Part shown: piece after piece, positions 49,085 through 60,792 of the stretch | Layout: each line of letters begins with the position of its first letter | How positions within the stretch are numbered: position 1 is the first letter of the stretch | From: Hypomesus transpacificus | Lineage: Eukaryota; Chordata; Actinopteri; Osmeriformes; Osmeridae | Reading direction: 5' to 3' | Length of the DNA stretch: 64,000 nt | Assembly: GCF_021917145.1 (NCBI RefSeq) | Contig: NC_061075.1 | Coordinates: 5,107,240-5,171,239 of the forward strand | Notes under the pieces: model-generated | Database searches by the model: none | Told to the model about the DNA's origin: nothing | What the model saw: only the letters and a program-made list of their open reading frames with translations | Made by a program: the position numbers and the translations under genes

Positions 49085-49230
49085 TCAGCCTCCGTGGAGG
49101 CGATCAAAAATTGTCAAGGCTGGCTATATTTCAAGCCAATCCTGACGGGGTATTGGATTAAGTTTTCAACCAGCAATAATCACGTCTCAGCTGGACTTCA
49201 TAGACTACGATATTGCCTCTGCGAAAGGAT
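49085..49230 (-). ncRNA. U4: U4 snRNA, copy 7
   Basis: Complete; C74T (CTTAATCCAATA). Confidence 0.93.
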
Positions 49231-49665
49231 AGCCAACCAAGCAAGAGGGAATTCGGCCTGGTGTAGGAGCTCAGCCGAGCCATGGACGGTGTCCCGTTCT
49301 TGGATTCAAGCCTATGTTCAGGACCAATTTAGGATCGAGCGTGTTGGCGCATTCTTTCAAAATGCCTTGGATGTTACGGAAAGTATTGAGCAAAAGAGCG
49401 GGTGGGTGAGCTTTGGTGGGTGAGCTTTGTTGGACTTTTGCGGAGCCAATCCTGAAGCATGACGCTAGTGCGAGAGCAAGGCATTGTGGGTAATATGCTG
49501 CAACGGTGCCTGCTGAGTCCAAGCGTGCTGGGTAACTGTAAGAGTTCACGGGCCTCACGCTGAACCACCAAACCTACCTCTGTGCCAGAGAGCGCCGGGC
49601 GGCACAGCGGCTGAATCACCTGGGATTATTGCCAAAACACGGACGCACTGTCTTTCACACCGACG

Positions 49666-49811
49666 TCAGCCTCCGTGGAGGCGATCAAAAATTGTCAAGG
49701 CTGGCTATATTTCAAGCCAATCCTGACGGGGTATTGGGTTAAGTTTTCAACCAGCAATAATCACGTCTCAGCTGGACTTCATAGACTACGATATTGCCTC
49801 TGCGAAAGGAT
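49666..49811 (-). ncRNA. U4: U4 snRNA, copy 8
   Basis: Complete; array consensus. Confidence 0.93.
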
Positions 49812-50246
49812 AGCTAACCAAGCAAGAGGGAATTCGGCCTGGTGTAGGAGCTCAGCCGAGCCATGGACGGTGTCCCGTTCTTGGATTCAAGCCTATGTTC
49901 AGGACCAATTTAGGATCGAGCGTGTTGGCGCATTCTTTCAAAATGCCTTGGATGTTACGGAAAGTATTGAGCAAAAGAGCGGGTGGGTGAGCTTTGGTGG
50001 GTGAGCTTTGTTGGACTTTTGCGGAGCCAATCCTGAAGCATGACGCTAGTGCGAGAGCAAGGCATTGTGGGTAATATGCTGCAACGGTGCCTGCTGAGTC
50101 CAAGCGTGCTGGGTAACTGTAAGAGTTCACGGGCCTCACGCTGAACCACCAAACCTACCTCTGTGCCAGAGAGCGCCGGGCGGCACAGCGGCTGAATCAC
50201 CTGGGATCATTGCCAAAACACGGACGCACTGTCTTTCACACCGACG

Positions 50247-50392
50247 TCAGCCTCCGTGGAGGCGATCAAAAATTGTCAAGACTGGCTATATTTCAAGCCA
50301 ATCCTGACGGGGTATTGGGTTAAGTTTTCAACCAGCAATAATCACGTCTCAGCTGGACTTCATAGACTACGATATTGCCTCTGCGAAAGGAT
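50247..50392 (-). ncRNA. U4: U4 snRNA, copy 9
   Basis: Complete; CAGTCTTG variant. The upstream flank reads TTGTCTGGCT instead of TTGGTTGGCT. Confidence 0.93.
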
Positions 50393-50827
50393 AGCCAGAC
50401 AAGCAAGAGGGAATTCGGCCTGGTGTAGGAGCTCAGCCGAGCCATGGACGGTGTCCCGTTCTTGGATTCAAGCCTATGTTCAGGACCAATTTAGGATCGA
50501 GCGTGTTGGCGCATTCTTTCAAAATGCCTTGGATGTTACGGAAAGTATTGAGCAAAAGAGCGGGTGGGTGAGCTTTGGTGGGTGAGCTTTGTTGGACTTT
50601 TGTGGAGCCAATCCTGAAGCATGACGCTAGTGCGAGAGCAAGGCATTGTGGGTAATATGCTGCAACGGTGCCTGCTGAGGCCAAGCGTGCTGGGGAACTG
50701 TAAGGGTTCACGGGCCTCACGCTGAACCACCAAACCTACCTCTGTGCCAGAGAGCGCCGGGCGGCACAGCGGCTGAATCACCTGGGATCATTGCCAAAAC
50801 ACGGACGCACTGTCTTTCACACCGACG

Positions 50828-50973
50828 TCAGCCTCCGTGGAGGCGATCAAAAATTGTCAAGACTGGCTATATTTCAAGCCAATCCTGACGGGGTATTGGG
50901 TTAAGTTTTCAACCAGCAATAATCACGTCTCAGCTGGACTTCATAGACTACGATATTGCCTCTGCGAAAGGAT
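50828..50973 (-). ncRNA. U4: U4 snRNA, copy 10
   Basis: Complete; CAGTCTTG variant. Confidence 0.93.
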
Positions 50974-51408
50974 AGCTAACCAAGCAAGAGGGAATTCGGC
51001 CTGGTGTAGGAGCTCAGCCGAGCCATGGACGGTGTCCCGTTCTTGGATTCAAGCCTATGTTCAGGACCAATTTAGGATCGAGCGTGTTGGCGCATTCTTT
51101 CAAAATGCCTTGGATGTTACGGAAAGTATTGAGCAAAAGAGCGGGTGGGTGAGCTTTGGTGGGTGAGCTTTGTTGGACTTTTGCGGAGCCAATCCTGAAG
51201 CATGACGCTAGTGCGAGAGCAAGGCATTGTGGGGAATATGCTGCAACGGTGCCTGCTGAGGCCAAGCGTGCTGGGGAACTGTAAGGGTTCACGGGCCTCA
51301 CGCTGAACCACCAAACCTACCTCTGTGCCAGAGAGCGCCGGGCGGCACAGCGGCTGAATCACCTGGGATCATTGCCAAAACACGGACGCACTGTCTTTCA
51401 CACCGACG

Positions 51409-51554
51409 TCAGCCTCCGTGGAGGCGATCAAAAATTGTCAAGACTGGCTATATTTCAAGCCAATCCTGACGGGGTATTGGGTTAAGTTTTCAACCAGCAA
51501 TAATCACGTCTCAGCTGGACTTCATAGACTACGATATTGCCTCTGCGAAAGGAT
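51409..51554 (-). ncRNA. U4: U4 snRNA, copy 11
   Basis: Complete; CAGTCTTG variant, with the same altered upstream flank as copy 9. Confidence 0.93.
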
Positions 51555-51989
51555 AGCCAGACAAGCAAGAGGGAATTCGGCCTGGTGTAGGAGCTCAGCC
51601 GAGCCATGGACGGTGTCCCGTTCTTGGATTCAAGCATATGTTCAGGACCAATTTAGGATCGAGCGTGTTGGCGCATTCTTTCAAAATGCCTTGGATGTTA
51701 CGGAAAGTATTGAGCAAAAGAGCGGGTGGGTGAGCTTTGGTGGGTGAGCTTTGTTGGACTTTTGCGGAGCCAATCCTGAAGCATGACGCTAGTGCGAGAG
51801 CAAGGCATTGTGGGTAATATGCTGCAACGGTGCCTGCTGAGGCCAAGCGTGCTGGGGAACTGTAAGGGTTCACGGGCCTCACGCTGAACCACCAAACCTA
51901 CCTTTGTGCCAGAGAGCGCCGGGCGGCACAGCGGCTGAATCACCTGGGATCATTGCCAAAACACGGACGCACTGTCTTTCACACCGACG

Positions 51990-52104
51990 TCAGCCTCCGT
52001 GGAGGCGATCAAAAATTGTCAAGGCTGGCTATATTTCAAGCCAATCCTGACGGGGTATTGGGTTAAGTTTTCAACCAGCAATAATCACGTCTCAGCTAGA
52101 CTTC
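51990..52104 (-). ncRNA. U4: U4 snRNA, 3' part only (nt 32-146), cut by LINE copy B
   Basis: The LINE 3' end abuts U4 nt 32 here. Carries C38T, like the fragment at 47435-47487. Sm site and both 3' hairpins are present. Confidence 0.92.
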
Positions 52105-52327
52105 TTAATAGATTTATTTCCACAACAAGACAAAACAAACACCAGGCCCACTAGCCACTCGGACCACATCGGTCAAGGAAAACAAAAACAGGTGAAAATA
52201 CAACACAAACAAAACCTTACAAACAAAACCACAGACATCAACCAGTCAGAAAAACAACCAAAAACAGGAGAAAAAACCATCGCAGTCCACAAACCCTCCA
52301 ACCACACATCAAAGGTCAAAAACCCCG
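52105..52327 (-). other. LINE 3' untranslated region
   Basis: 223 bp, less GC-rich than the ORFs, with no long poly(A). It ends TTTATTT/AATCTATTAA-like (read on the minus strand) at the U4 junction. Confidence 0.75.
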
Positions 52328-55300
52328 CTAGGGGAACAGAGGCCGCCACCTCTCTAGGGCGGCGTGGTACCCCCAACGGACCCTCTCCATCTCCCTCCTC
52401 CTCTGGAGCTCGGCCCTCACTCTCCACACCACCCCTCCCACACCCCAGTCCACCCGGTGGCGCACCAGCTCCCTTCGAGCGTCCCAGAGGACTGTCTTCC
52501 CCACCGACAGCAGGAGCCAGAGCAGGAAACCCTCCCGCCCCCTCCCCCGCAGGCCCAACCCCAACATTAGTAGGTCCCAGGACAGGGACAGGGCCCCCAA
52601 GCCGCGGAAGACGCGGCCCAGCTCCCCCCACACCTCCTTCACAAAGCTACATTCGACGAAGGCGTGAGCCACCGTCTCCTCCACACCTCCACAGGCCGCC
52701 CGCGGACACGTGCGCAGCTGGGAGAGGCCGTGTTTGTGGAGGACCTCCCTGACCGGCAGCCTCCTCAGGACCCCCAGCCAGTTGAGGTCCCGCTCCCGGT
52801 TGGACAGGCCCCGGTGGTTGACGAAGGCCCACCCGGCCGGGCCCACCCCGTAGACCCCCACCGGCCCCCTCTTCAATACCAGGGCGTTGTACAGGCCCCG
52901 GTGGTCGAGGCACAGGTCCCCCTCCCGACACTCCGCATGACGACCGGCCCACCCCACCACCCGCCCGTAGTGGGGCGGGAGCGCCTCGCCCTTGGGCCTC
53001 GAGTTGTCCCAGGACTCCACCAGCCGCCTGAGGGGAAAGGACAACCAGAAAAACAAAAAGGCCTCGCACCGGTGTCCACACGGGCTCCTCAGGCACCGGC
53101 AGAGGAAAGAAAAAAACAGGGTGTCCAGCTTCAAGGGGATGTCCGGGACCCCCCTCCCGCCCACCCCCACCTGCTGGTGCATCCAGTCCCTCTTCACATA
53201 CTCGTGCCCCCCCCACACGAAGGAGAAGACGTCCCGCACCAGGGGCGCCCTCAGATCCGACAGCAGGGGGAACACGAGCGCCAGGTAAATGAGTGAGGGC
53301 AGGATGTCGGCCTTCACCGCCAACACCCTGCCGCTCAGGGTGAGCCCACGGGCCCTCCACAGCCCCATCTTGGTCCGGACCGCGGCCAGGCACTTCCTCC
53401 AGTTGAGGGCCCCGCTCCCCTCCACCGCGAAGTCCACCCCGAGGACCCTCATGGGCCCCGGGCACGGAGACAGGCCGCCCACACCGTCCTCCCTCCCCGC
53501 CCACGGCCCAAAAAACTTTATGCAGGACTTCCCCAGGTTGACCCTGGCCCCCGACACCTCCCCGAACCGACCCAACAGCTCCACCACCCTCCTCACCGAC
53601 CCCTCCGACTTGAGGAAAAGGGTCATGTCGTCTGCGTACAGGGAGATCCGCAGCTCCTCCGGGCCCCCACCAGGCAGACGCAGGCCCGCCACCCCCGCGT
53701 CCACCCTGATGGCCTCCGCCAGTGGCTCCAGATACATTATGAACAGCAGGGGAGACAAAGGGCACCCCTGCCGGACCCCCGACAGCTGCGGCACCACCTC
53801 CCCCAAGTGCCCGTTCACCGCCACCCTGCTGCCCACCCCCGTGTACAGAACCCCCACCCACCGCAAAAACCGAGGCCCAAAACCCACCCTCTCCATCGCC
53901 GAAAACAAAAACCCGTGATCCACCCTGTCGAACGCCTTCTCCATATCCAGGCCCACCATCATCAGGTGGACCCCCCGCTCCCTCACCCAGTGCAGGCAGT
54001 CCCGGACCAGGCCCGTGTTAAAGTGGACCCTGCGCCCCTCCACTCCGCACGTCTGGTCCATGTGGACCACGTGTGGCAGCGCCGCCCGGAGCCTCCGCGC
54101 CACCACCCTGGCCAGGATTTTGTAGTCCGCGCAGAGCAGAGTGATGGGCCGGTAGTTGCCCATCAGTTCCGGGTCCCCTTTTTTGAAGAGGAGGCTGAGG
54201 ACCCCCACCCGCATGGTGGCCCCCAGAAGTCCCCCCTCCAGCGCCGCCGCCAGCACCTCCACCAGGTCCGGTCCCAGGATCCCCCAGAAGGCAACGAAAA
54301 ATTCCCGGGGCAGGCCGTCGAGCCCGGGCACCTTCCCCGCCGGCAGTCCCCGCATGGCCTCCTCCACCTCCGCCAGGGACAGAGGCCGCTCGAGGTCCTC
54401 CGCCACCCCTGCCGGCACCCTCCCGGGCAGGCCCCCCACAAAGCGGTCAGCCCCCTCCCTGTCCACCCCCCGCAGTCCGAAGGCCTCCCTATAGTGGGCG
54501 GTCGCCACCCCCACCATCCCCTTGGGGTCAGTGACCCGGGCCCCGTCCTCCGCCCGCAGTCCCGGGATGACGCTGCGCGCCCTGGCTGCCCGGACCTGGC
54601 GGAAAAAGAAGGCCCCGGACACCTCCCCCAACTCGAAAGCGTCCGCCCGGCTCCGGAAGAGGAAGGCCTCGGCCCTGGCCCGGAAGTAGGAGGCCAGCCT
54701 CCCCTTGACCACCTCCATGCCCTCCATGTCCGTCCCCTCCCCACGGTTCTCCGCTGCCAGCAGGTGGGACAAGGCCCTCTGGAGGCCGGACAGCTCCGCT
54801 CTCTCCGCCCGCGCTCTCCCAGCTCGGTAGTCCGTGGCCAGGGTCCGGGTGTGGACCTTGACGGCTTCCCACCAGTCCACCACAGACCCAAAGTAGGGCT
54901 TGAGGGAGGCCCAGACCTCATAGTGGTCCCCGAAACAGGCCTGGAAAGCCTCCTCCTCGAGGATCCGCGGATCGAGGCGCCAATAACCCCTCCCGTGCAT
55001 CGGAGCATCCACCCCGAAGGTCACCCGGAGCTGGTGATGGTCCGAAAACCATACCGGCGTGACCTCCGCAACCCCGACCACCGCCGTGCTGGGTACAAAA
55101 ACAAAGTCGATCCGACTGCGGTCCCCCCGTGAGTTGCCCCACGTGTAACCCCCCCCCCTTGCGTGCACAGCCCTATAACAGTCCTGCAACAAAAACCCCC
55201 CCACCACATCCCGTACATGTTGCACCGTGAAATCCCCCTCCCTATCCAAAGAAACATTAAAGTCCCCACCCAACACCAAAACCCTATCCGTGACACAAAC

Positions 55301-55688
55301 ATCCGCCAGCGCCAACAACACCCCCTTGCGCTCCCGACGATGGGCCGGAGCATACACGTTGATAAAACGAAAAGAAACCCCCCTCCACGCCGCATCCACC
55401 ACCAAAACCCTCCCCTGGACCACAGAAAAACTCCCCGACACCCTGAAATCCCGGTCCCCAAACAAAATACCCACCCCCGAGGAATGCACCCCCCCCACAC
55501 CCCAGCAGGACTCCCCCCTCCCCCAGCCCCGTTGGAAAACCCCCACATCCCTCCCGTCCCTCAAGTGAGCCTCCTGCACGAAGCACACGTGAAAAGACAC
55601 CCCCCCCCAGATACAAAAACACCCCCGCCCTCTTCACAGCCCCTTGCATCCCCCGGACATTAACGGTACAAACAATAAAGTCACCCAT
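52328..55688 (-). CDS. LINE copy B ORF2: endonuclease-reverse transcriptase
   Basis: About 1119 codons. It nicks target DNA and primes reverse transcription there. The endonuclease blocks are NVRG, QEAHLRDG, GGDFNVSLD, RSRIDFVF and WFSDHHQLRV. The RT blocks are FKKGDPELMGNYRPITLLCA, GLDMEKAFDRVDHGFLF, SGVRQGCPLSPLLF and SLYADDMTLFL. The C-terminal knuckle is CPRAACGG..VAHAFVEC. The start codon at 55688 overlaps the ORF1 stop (ATGGGTGA). A homopolymer has 9 C at 55600-55608 where copy A has 8; this shifts the frame after about 28 codons. That could be a real break or a sequencing error. Otherwise the frame is open for 1090 codons. Confidence 0.93.
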
Positions 55689-57058
55689 CGGGAAGCTTGT
55701 CCATGAAGTCCAAGCCTGTCTCAGGCGCCGAAGAGTCGGGGTAGTCCACAATGGCGAGACCTGCATTCGGCGACAGCAGCTCCGGGAGGGAGCCCGCCAG
55801 GCTCAGGGGCGACTCCGGCACTGGCTCCATGCATCCCGGCAGCACGACCGGGGCAAGCCCCGGGGCCCCGCCGGTCGCCGCCCCTGTCCCTTTAGAACCA
55901 GAAACCGCCTCCGCGCCCGGAGGGGCAGTGGGCGGTATGGCGTCCTCCAAGACGGCCTCTGCGTCGTCCGACCCAGAATGTAGGGCAAAGCGGTTGGCCA
56001 AAGGGAGAGAGGCAGGGGGGTCAAATGCCACACCCAACCCCTTCCTCTTCTTCCTCTTCCTCTTTCCCTGCACCGGAAGCTCCGACCGCCCCTCCCCGGA
56101 AGAGGAAGGCGACACCTCACCGCCCGACAACGACCGGCTCCTCCGCAGACTCGCCGCAGCCACCTCCATGCCATCCTCCTCGCTGCCCCCGACCGACCAG
56201 GAGCCACCCAGTGGAAAACTGGAAAAATCCAGCTCGGCCAGAACGGCCAGAGCATCCCCCTCCACCGCCTCTCCCCAGGACGAAATCAAGGTAGCTTCCA
56301 GCGCGTTGACCTCTGCCTCCCCCCGGAGGCCGGCACCCGCCGAATCGGGACCCGCCGCCGGACCCGCCGCCGGACCGGGAGCCGCCGCCGGACCGGGAGC
56401 CGCCGCCACCACCGCCGCCTGAACGGGATCCGCAGCCGGACCGGGAAACGCGTCCGCCGCCACCGCCTCCGGAACACGACCCGCAGCCGGACCGGGAAAC
56501 GCCTCCGCCGCCACCGCCTCCGGAACGGGATCCATAGCCGGACCGGGAATCGCCTCCTCCGCCGCCGCAGGACCCTCAGGACCCGCCTCCGCCGCCTGAC
56601 CACCAGGAGCCCTCCGACCAGCGGGGCCGGAAAACCCCCCCCAGGCACCCTGGCCCCCCCGATGGCCAGAGACCGCCCCGGCGTAGGAGCGCCTGGAGCA
56701 GTCGCGAAACAGGTGCCCGTCCTCGCCACAATGATGGCACTTCTTGGGGGCCTGGCAGGAAGCAACGCCGTGCCCCGCCTCCCCACAGTTCCGGCACCGC
56801 AGCTGGGCGCACCCGGTGGCCACGTGCCCGAAAACCCGGCACTTCCGGCAAAACGCGGGCTGCCCGGAGTAAAAAAGAAACCCTCTCTCGGCCCCGATGG
56901 TAAAGTAGGCCGGGGGGTGCCGGAGGCCGTCCGCACCCTCCGGATCGTCGGCCAGCAGGACCCGGTACTGCCTCCGGGCAGCCCAGATCCCGTATCCGTC
57001 CCGCAGGTAGCGTACCTGGGGGTCCACCTTGCCATACTTCCCCAGGAAGCCCGCAATC
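55681..57058 (-). pseudogene. LINE copy B ORF1, N-terminus missing
   Basis: An RNA-binding protein of the LINE RNP. Open from the junction to LPDG-stop. It contains IAGFLGKYGKVDPQVRYLRD, then three CX2CX4HX4C knuckles (CRKCRVFGHVATGC, CRNCGEAGHGVASC, CHHCGEDGHLFRDC). A long Pro/Ala/Glu-rich region follows, with a basic block KRKRKKRK that could act as a nuclear signal. It lacks the start region, which is kept in copy A. Confidence 0.88.
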
Positions 57059-57329
57059 AAGTATTGAGCAAAAGAGCGGGTGGGTGAGCTTTGGTGGACT
57101 TTTGCGGAGCCAATCCTGAAGCATGACGCTAGTGCGAGAGCAAGGCATTGTGGGTAATATGCTGCAACGGTGCCTGCTGAGTCCAAGCGTGCTGGGTAAC
57201 TGTAAGAGTTCACGGGCCTCACGCTGAACCACCAAACCTACCTCTGTGCCAGAGAGCGCCGGGCGGCACAGCGGCTGAATCACCTGGGATCATTGCCAAA
57301 ACACGGACGCACTGTCTTTCACACCGACG

Positions 57330-57475
57330 TCTGCCTCCGTGGAGGCGATCAAAAATTGTCAAGGCTGGCTATATTTCAAGCCAATCCTGACGGGATATTG
57401 GGTTAAGTTTTCAACCAGCAATAATCACGTCTCAGCTAGACTTCATAGACTACGATATTGCCTCTGCGAAAGGAT
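57330..57475 (-). ncRNA. U4: U4 snRNA, copy 12 (C38T type)
   Basis: Complete; C38T in the kink-turn loop and CAATATCCCG in place of CAATACCCCG. This is the same unit type as the LINE-bearing unit but without the LINE. Confidence 0.93.
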
Positions 57476-57910
57476 AGCCAACCAAGCAAGAGGGAATTCG
57501 GCCTGGTGTAGGAGCTCAGCCGAGCCATGGACGGTGTCCCGTTCTTGGATTCAAGCCTATGTTCAGGACCAATTTAGGATCGAGCGTGTTGGCGCATTCT
57601 TTCAAAATGCCTTGGATGTTACGGAAAGTATTGAGCAAAAGAGCGGGTGGGTGAGCTTTGGTGGGTGAGCTTTGTTGGATTTTTGCGGAGCCAATCCTGA
57701 AGCATGACGCTAGTGCGAGAGCAAGGCATTGTGGGTAATATGCTGCAACGGTGCCTGCTGAGGCCAAGCGTGCTGGGGAACTGTAAGGGTTCACGGGCCT
57801 CACGCTGAACCAACAAACCTACCTCTGTGCCAGAGAGCGCCGGGCGGCACAGCGGCTGAATCACCTGGGATCATTGCCAAAACACGGACGCACTGTCTTT
57901 CACACCGACG

Positions 57911-58056
57911 TCAGCCTCCGTGGAGGCGATCAAAAATTGTCAAGGCTGGCTATATTTCAAGCCAATCCTGACGGGGTATTGGGTTAAGTTTTCAACCAGC
58001 AATAATCACGTCTCAGCTGGACTTCATAGACTATGATATTGCCTCTGCGAAAGGAT
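57911..58056 (-). ncRNA. U4: U4 snRNA, copy 13
   Basis: Complete; G23A in the lower 5' stem (CAATATCATAG). Confidence 0.92.
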
Positions 58057-58491
58057 AGCCAACCAAGCAAGAGGGAATTCGGCCTGGTGTAGGAGCTCAG
58101 CCGAGCCATGGACGGTGTCCCGTTCTTGGATTCAAGCCTATGTTCAGGACCAATTTAGGATCGAGCGTGTTGGCGCATTCTTTCAAAATGCCTTGGATGT
58201 TACGGAAAGTATTGAGCAAAAGAGCGGGTGGGTGAGCTTTGGTGGGTGAGCTTTGTTGGACTTTTGCGGAGCCCATCCTGAAGCATGACGCTAGTGCGAG
58301 AGCAAGGCATTGTGGGGAATATGCTGCAACGGTGCCTGCTGAGGCCAAGCGTGCTGGGGAACTGTAAGGGTTCATGGGCCTCACGCTGAACCACCAAACC
58401 TACCTCTGTGCCAGAGAGCGCCGGGCGGCACAGCGGCTGAATCACCTGGGATCATTGCCAAAACACGGACGCACTGTCTTTCACACCGACG

Positions 58492-58637
58492 TCTGCCTTC
58501 GTGGAGGCGATCAAAAATTGTCAAGGCTGGCTATATTTCAAGCCAATCCTGACGGGGTATTGGGTTAAGTTTTCAACCAGCAATAATCACGTCTCAGCTG
58601 GACTTCATAGACTACGAAATTGCCTCTGCGAAAGGAT
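58492..58637 (-). ncRNA. U4: U4 snRNA, copy 14
   Basis: Complete; A20T, plus CACGAAGG in the 3' hairpin, which breaks one pair. Confidence 0.92.
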
Positions 58638-59072
58638 AGCCAACCAAGCAAGAGGGAATTCGGCCTGGTGTAGGAGCTCAGCCGAGCCATGGACGGTGTC
58701 CCGTTCTTGGATTCAAGCCTATGTTCAGGACAAATTTAGGATCGAGCGTGTTGGCGCATTCTTTCAAAATGCCTTGGATGTTACGGAAAGTATTGAGCAA
58801 AAGAGCGGGTGGGTGAGCTTTGGTGGGTGAGCTTTGTTGGACTTTTGCGGAGCCAATCCTGAAGCATGACGCTAGTGCGAGAGCAAGGCATTGTGGGGAA
58901 TATGCTGCAACGGTGCCTGCTGAGGCCAAGCGTGCTGGGGAACTGTAAGGGTTCACGGGCCTCACGCTTAACCACCAAACCTACCTCTGTGCCAGAGAGC
59001 GCCGGGCGGCACAGCGGCTGAATCACCTGGGATCATTGCCAAAACACGGACGCACTGTCTTTCACACCGACG

Positions 59073-59218
59073 TCAGCCTCCGTGGAGGCGATCAAAAATT
59101 GTCAAGGCTGGCTATATTTCAAGCCAATCCTGACGGGGTATTGGGTTAAGTTTTCAACCAGCAATAATCACGTCTCAGCTGGACTTCATAGACTACGATA
59201 TTGCCTCTGCGAAAGGAT
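59073..59218 (-). ncRNA. U4: U4 snRNA, copy 15
   Basis: Complete; array consensus. Confidence 0.93.
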
Positions 59219-59639
59219 AGCCAACCAAGCAAGAGGGAATTCGGCCTGGTGTAGGAGCTCAGCCGAGCCATGGACGGTGTCCCGTTCTTGGATTCAAGCC
59301 TATGTTCAGGACCAATTTAGGATCGAGCGTGTTGGCGCATTCTTTCAAAATGCCTTGGATGTTACGGAAAGTATTGAGCAAAAGAGCGGGTGGGTGAGCT
59401 TTGGTGGACTTTTGCGGAGCCAATCCTGAAGCATGACGCTAGTGCGAGAGCAAGGCATTGTGGGTAATATGCTGCAACGGTGCCTGCTGAGTCCAAGCGT
59501 GCTGGGTAACTGTAAGAGTTCACGGGCCTCACGCTGAACCACCAAACCTACCTCTGTGCCAGAGAGCGCCGGGCGGCACAGCGGCTGAATCACCTGGGAT
59601 CATTGCCAAAACACGGACGCACTGTCTTTCACACCGACG

Positions 59640-59785
59640 TCTGCCTCCGTGGAGGCGATCAAAAATTGTCAAGGCTGGCTATATTTCAAGCCAATCCTGA
59701 CGGGATATTGGGTTAAGTTTTCAACCAGCAATAATCACGTCTCAGCTAGACTTCATAGACTACGATATTGCCTCTGCGAAAGGAT
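59640..59785 (-). ncRNA. U4: U4 snRNA, copy 16 (C38T type)
   Basis: Complete; same changes as copy 12. The upstream and downstream spacers also match that unit. Confidence 0.93.
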
Positions 59786-60220
59786 AGCCAACCAAGCAAG
59801 AGGGAATTCGGCCTGGTGTAGGAGCTCAGCCGAGCCATGGACGGTGTCCCGTTCTTGGATTCAAGCCTATGTTCAGGACCAATTTAGGATCGAGCGTGTT
59901 GGCGCATTCTTTCAAAATGCCTTGGATGTTACGGAAAGTATTGAGCAAAAGAGCGGGTGGGTGAGCTTTGGTGGGTGAGCTTTGTTGGATTTTTGCGGAG
60001 CCAATCCTGAAGCATGACGCTAGTGCGAGAGCAAGGCATTGTGGGTAATATGCTGCAACGGTGCCTGCTGAGGCCAAGCGTGCTGGGGAACTGTAAGGGT
60101 TCACGGGCCTCACGCTGAACCACCAAACCTACCTCTGTGCCAGAGAGCGCCGGGCGGCACAGCGGCTGAATCACCTGGGATCATTGCCAAAACACGGACG
60201 CACTGTCTTTCACACCGACG

Positions 60221-60366
60221 TCAGCCTCCGTGGAGGCGATCAAAAATTGTCAAGGCTGGCTATATTTCAAGCCAATCCTGACGGGGTATTGGGTTAAGTT
60301 TTCAACCAGCAATAATCACGTCTCAGCTGGACTTCATAGACTACGAAGTTGCCTCTGCGAAAGGAT
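60221..60366 (-). ncRNA. U4: U4 snRNA, copy 17
   Basis: Complete; T19C and A20T (CAACTTCG). Confidence 0.92.
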
Positions 60367-60792
60367 AGCCAACCAAGCAAGAGGGAATTCGGCCTGGTGT
60401 AGGAGCTCAGCCGAGCCATGGACGGTGTCCCGTTCTTGGATTCAAGCCTATGTTCAGGACCAATTTAGGATCGAGCGTGTTGGCGCATTCTTTCAAAATG
60501 CCTTGGATGTTACGGAAAGTATTGAGCAAAAGAGCGGGTGGGTGGGGTGAGCTTTGTTGGACTTTTGCGGAGCCAATCCTGAAGCATGACGCTAGTGCGA
60601 GAGCAAGGCATTGTGGGTAATATGCTGCAACGGTGCCTGCTGAGGCCAAGCGTGCTGGGGAACTGTAAGGGTTCACGGGCCTCACGCTGAACCACCAAAC
60701 CTACCTCTGTGCCAGAGAGCGCCGGGCGGCACAGCGGCTGAATCACCTGGGATCATTGCCAAAACACGGACGCACTGTCTTTCACACCGACG

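Larger units (their letters stand above)
52105..57058 (-). mobile_element. Tx1-clade LINE copy B: genuine 3' end, 5' part missing
   Basis: 4954 bp. The 3' end (..AAATAAATCTATTAA) joins U4 nt 32. The other end stops inside ORF1 and joins array spacer at AAGTATTGAGC. Joined in outline with the 430 bp extra 5' sequence of copy A, the element would be about 5.4 kb. ORF1 with three CCHC knuckles, ORF2 with an APE-type endonuclease, RT and a C-terminal CCHC place it in the Tx1/L1 group. That group contains site-specific elements for 5S rRNA, U2 snRNA and microsatellites. Confidence 0.92.

Noticed and set aside
44466-55132. Long open frames antisense to the LINE ORF2s (up to about 540 codons)
   Set aside because: They are GC-rich shadows of the minus-strand endonuclease-RT; composition is Pro/His/Arg-rich with no domain.
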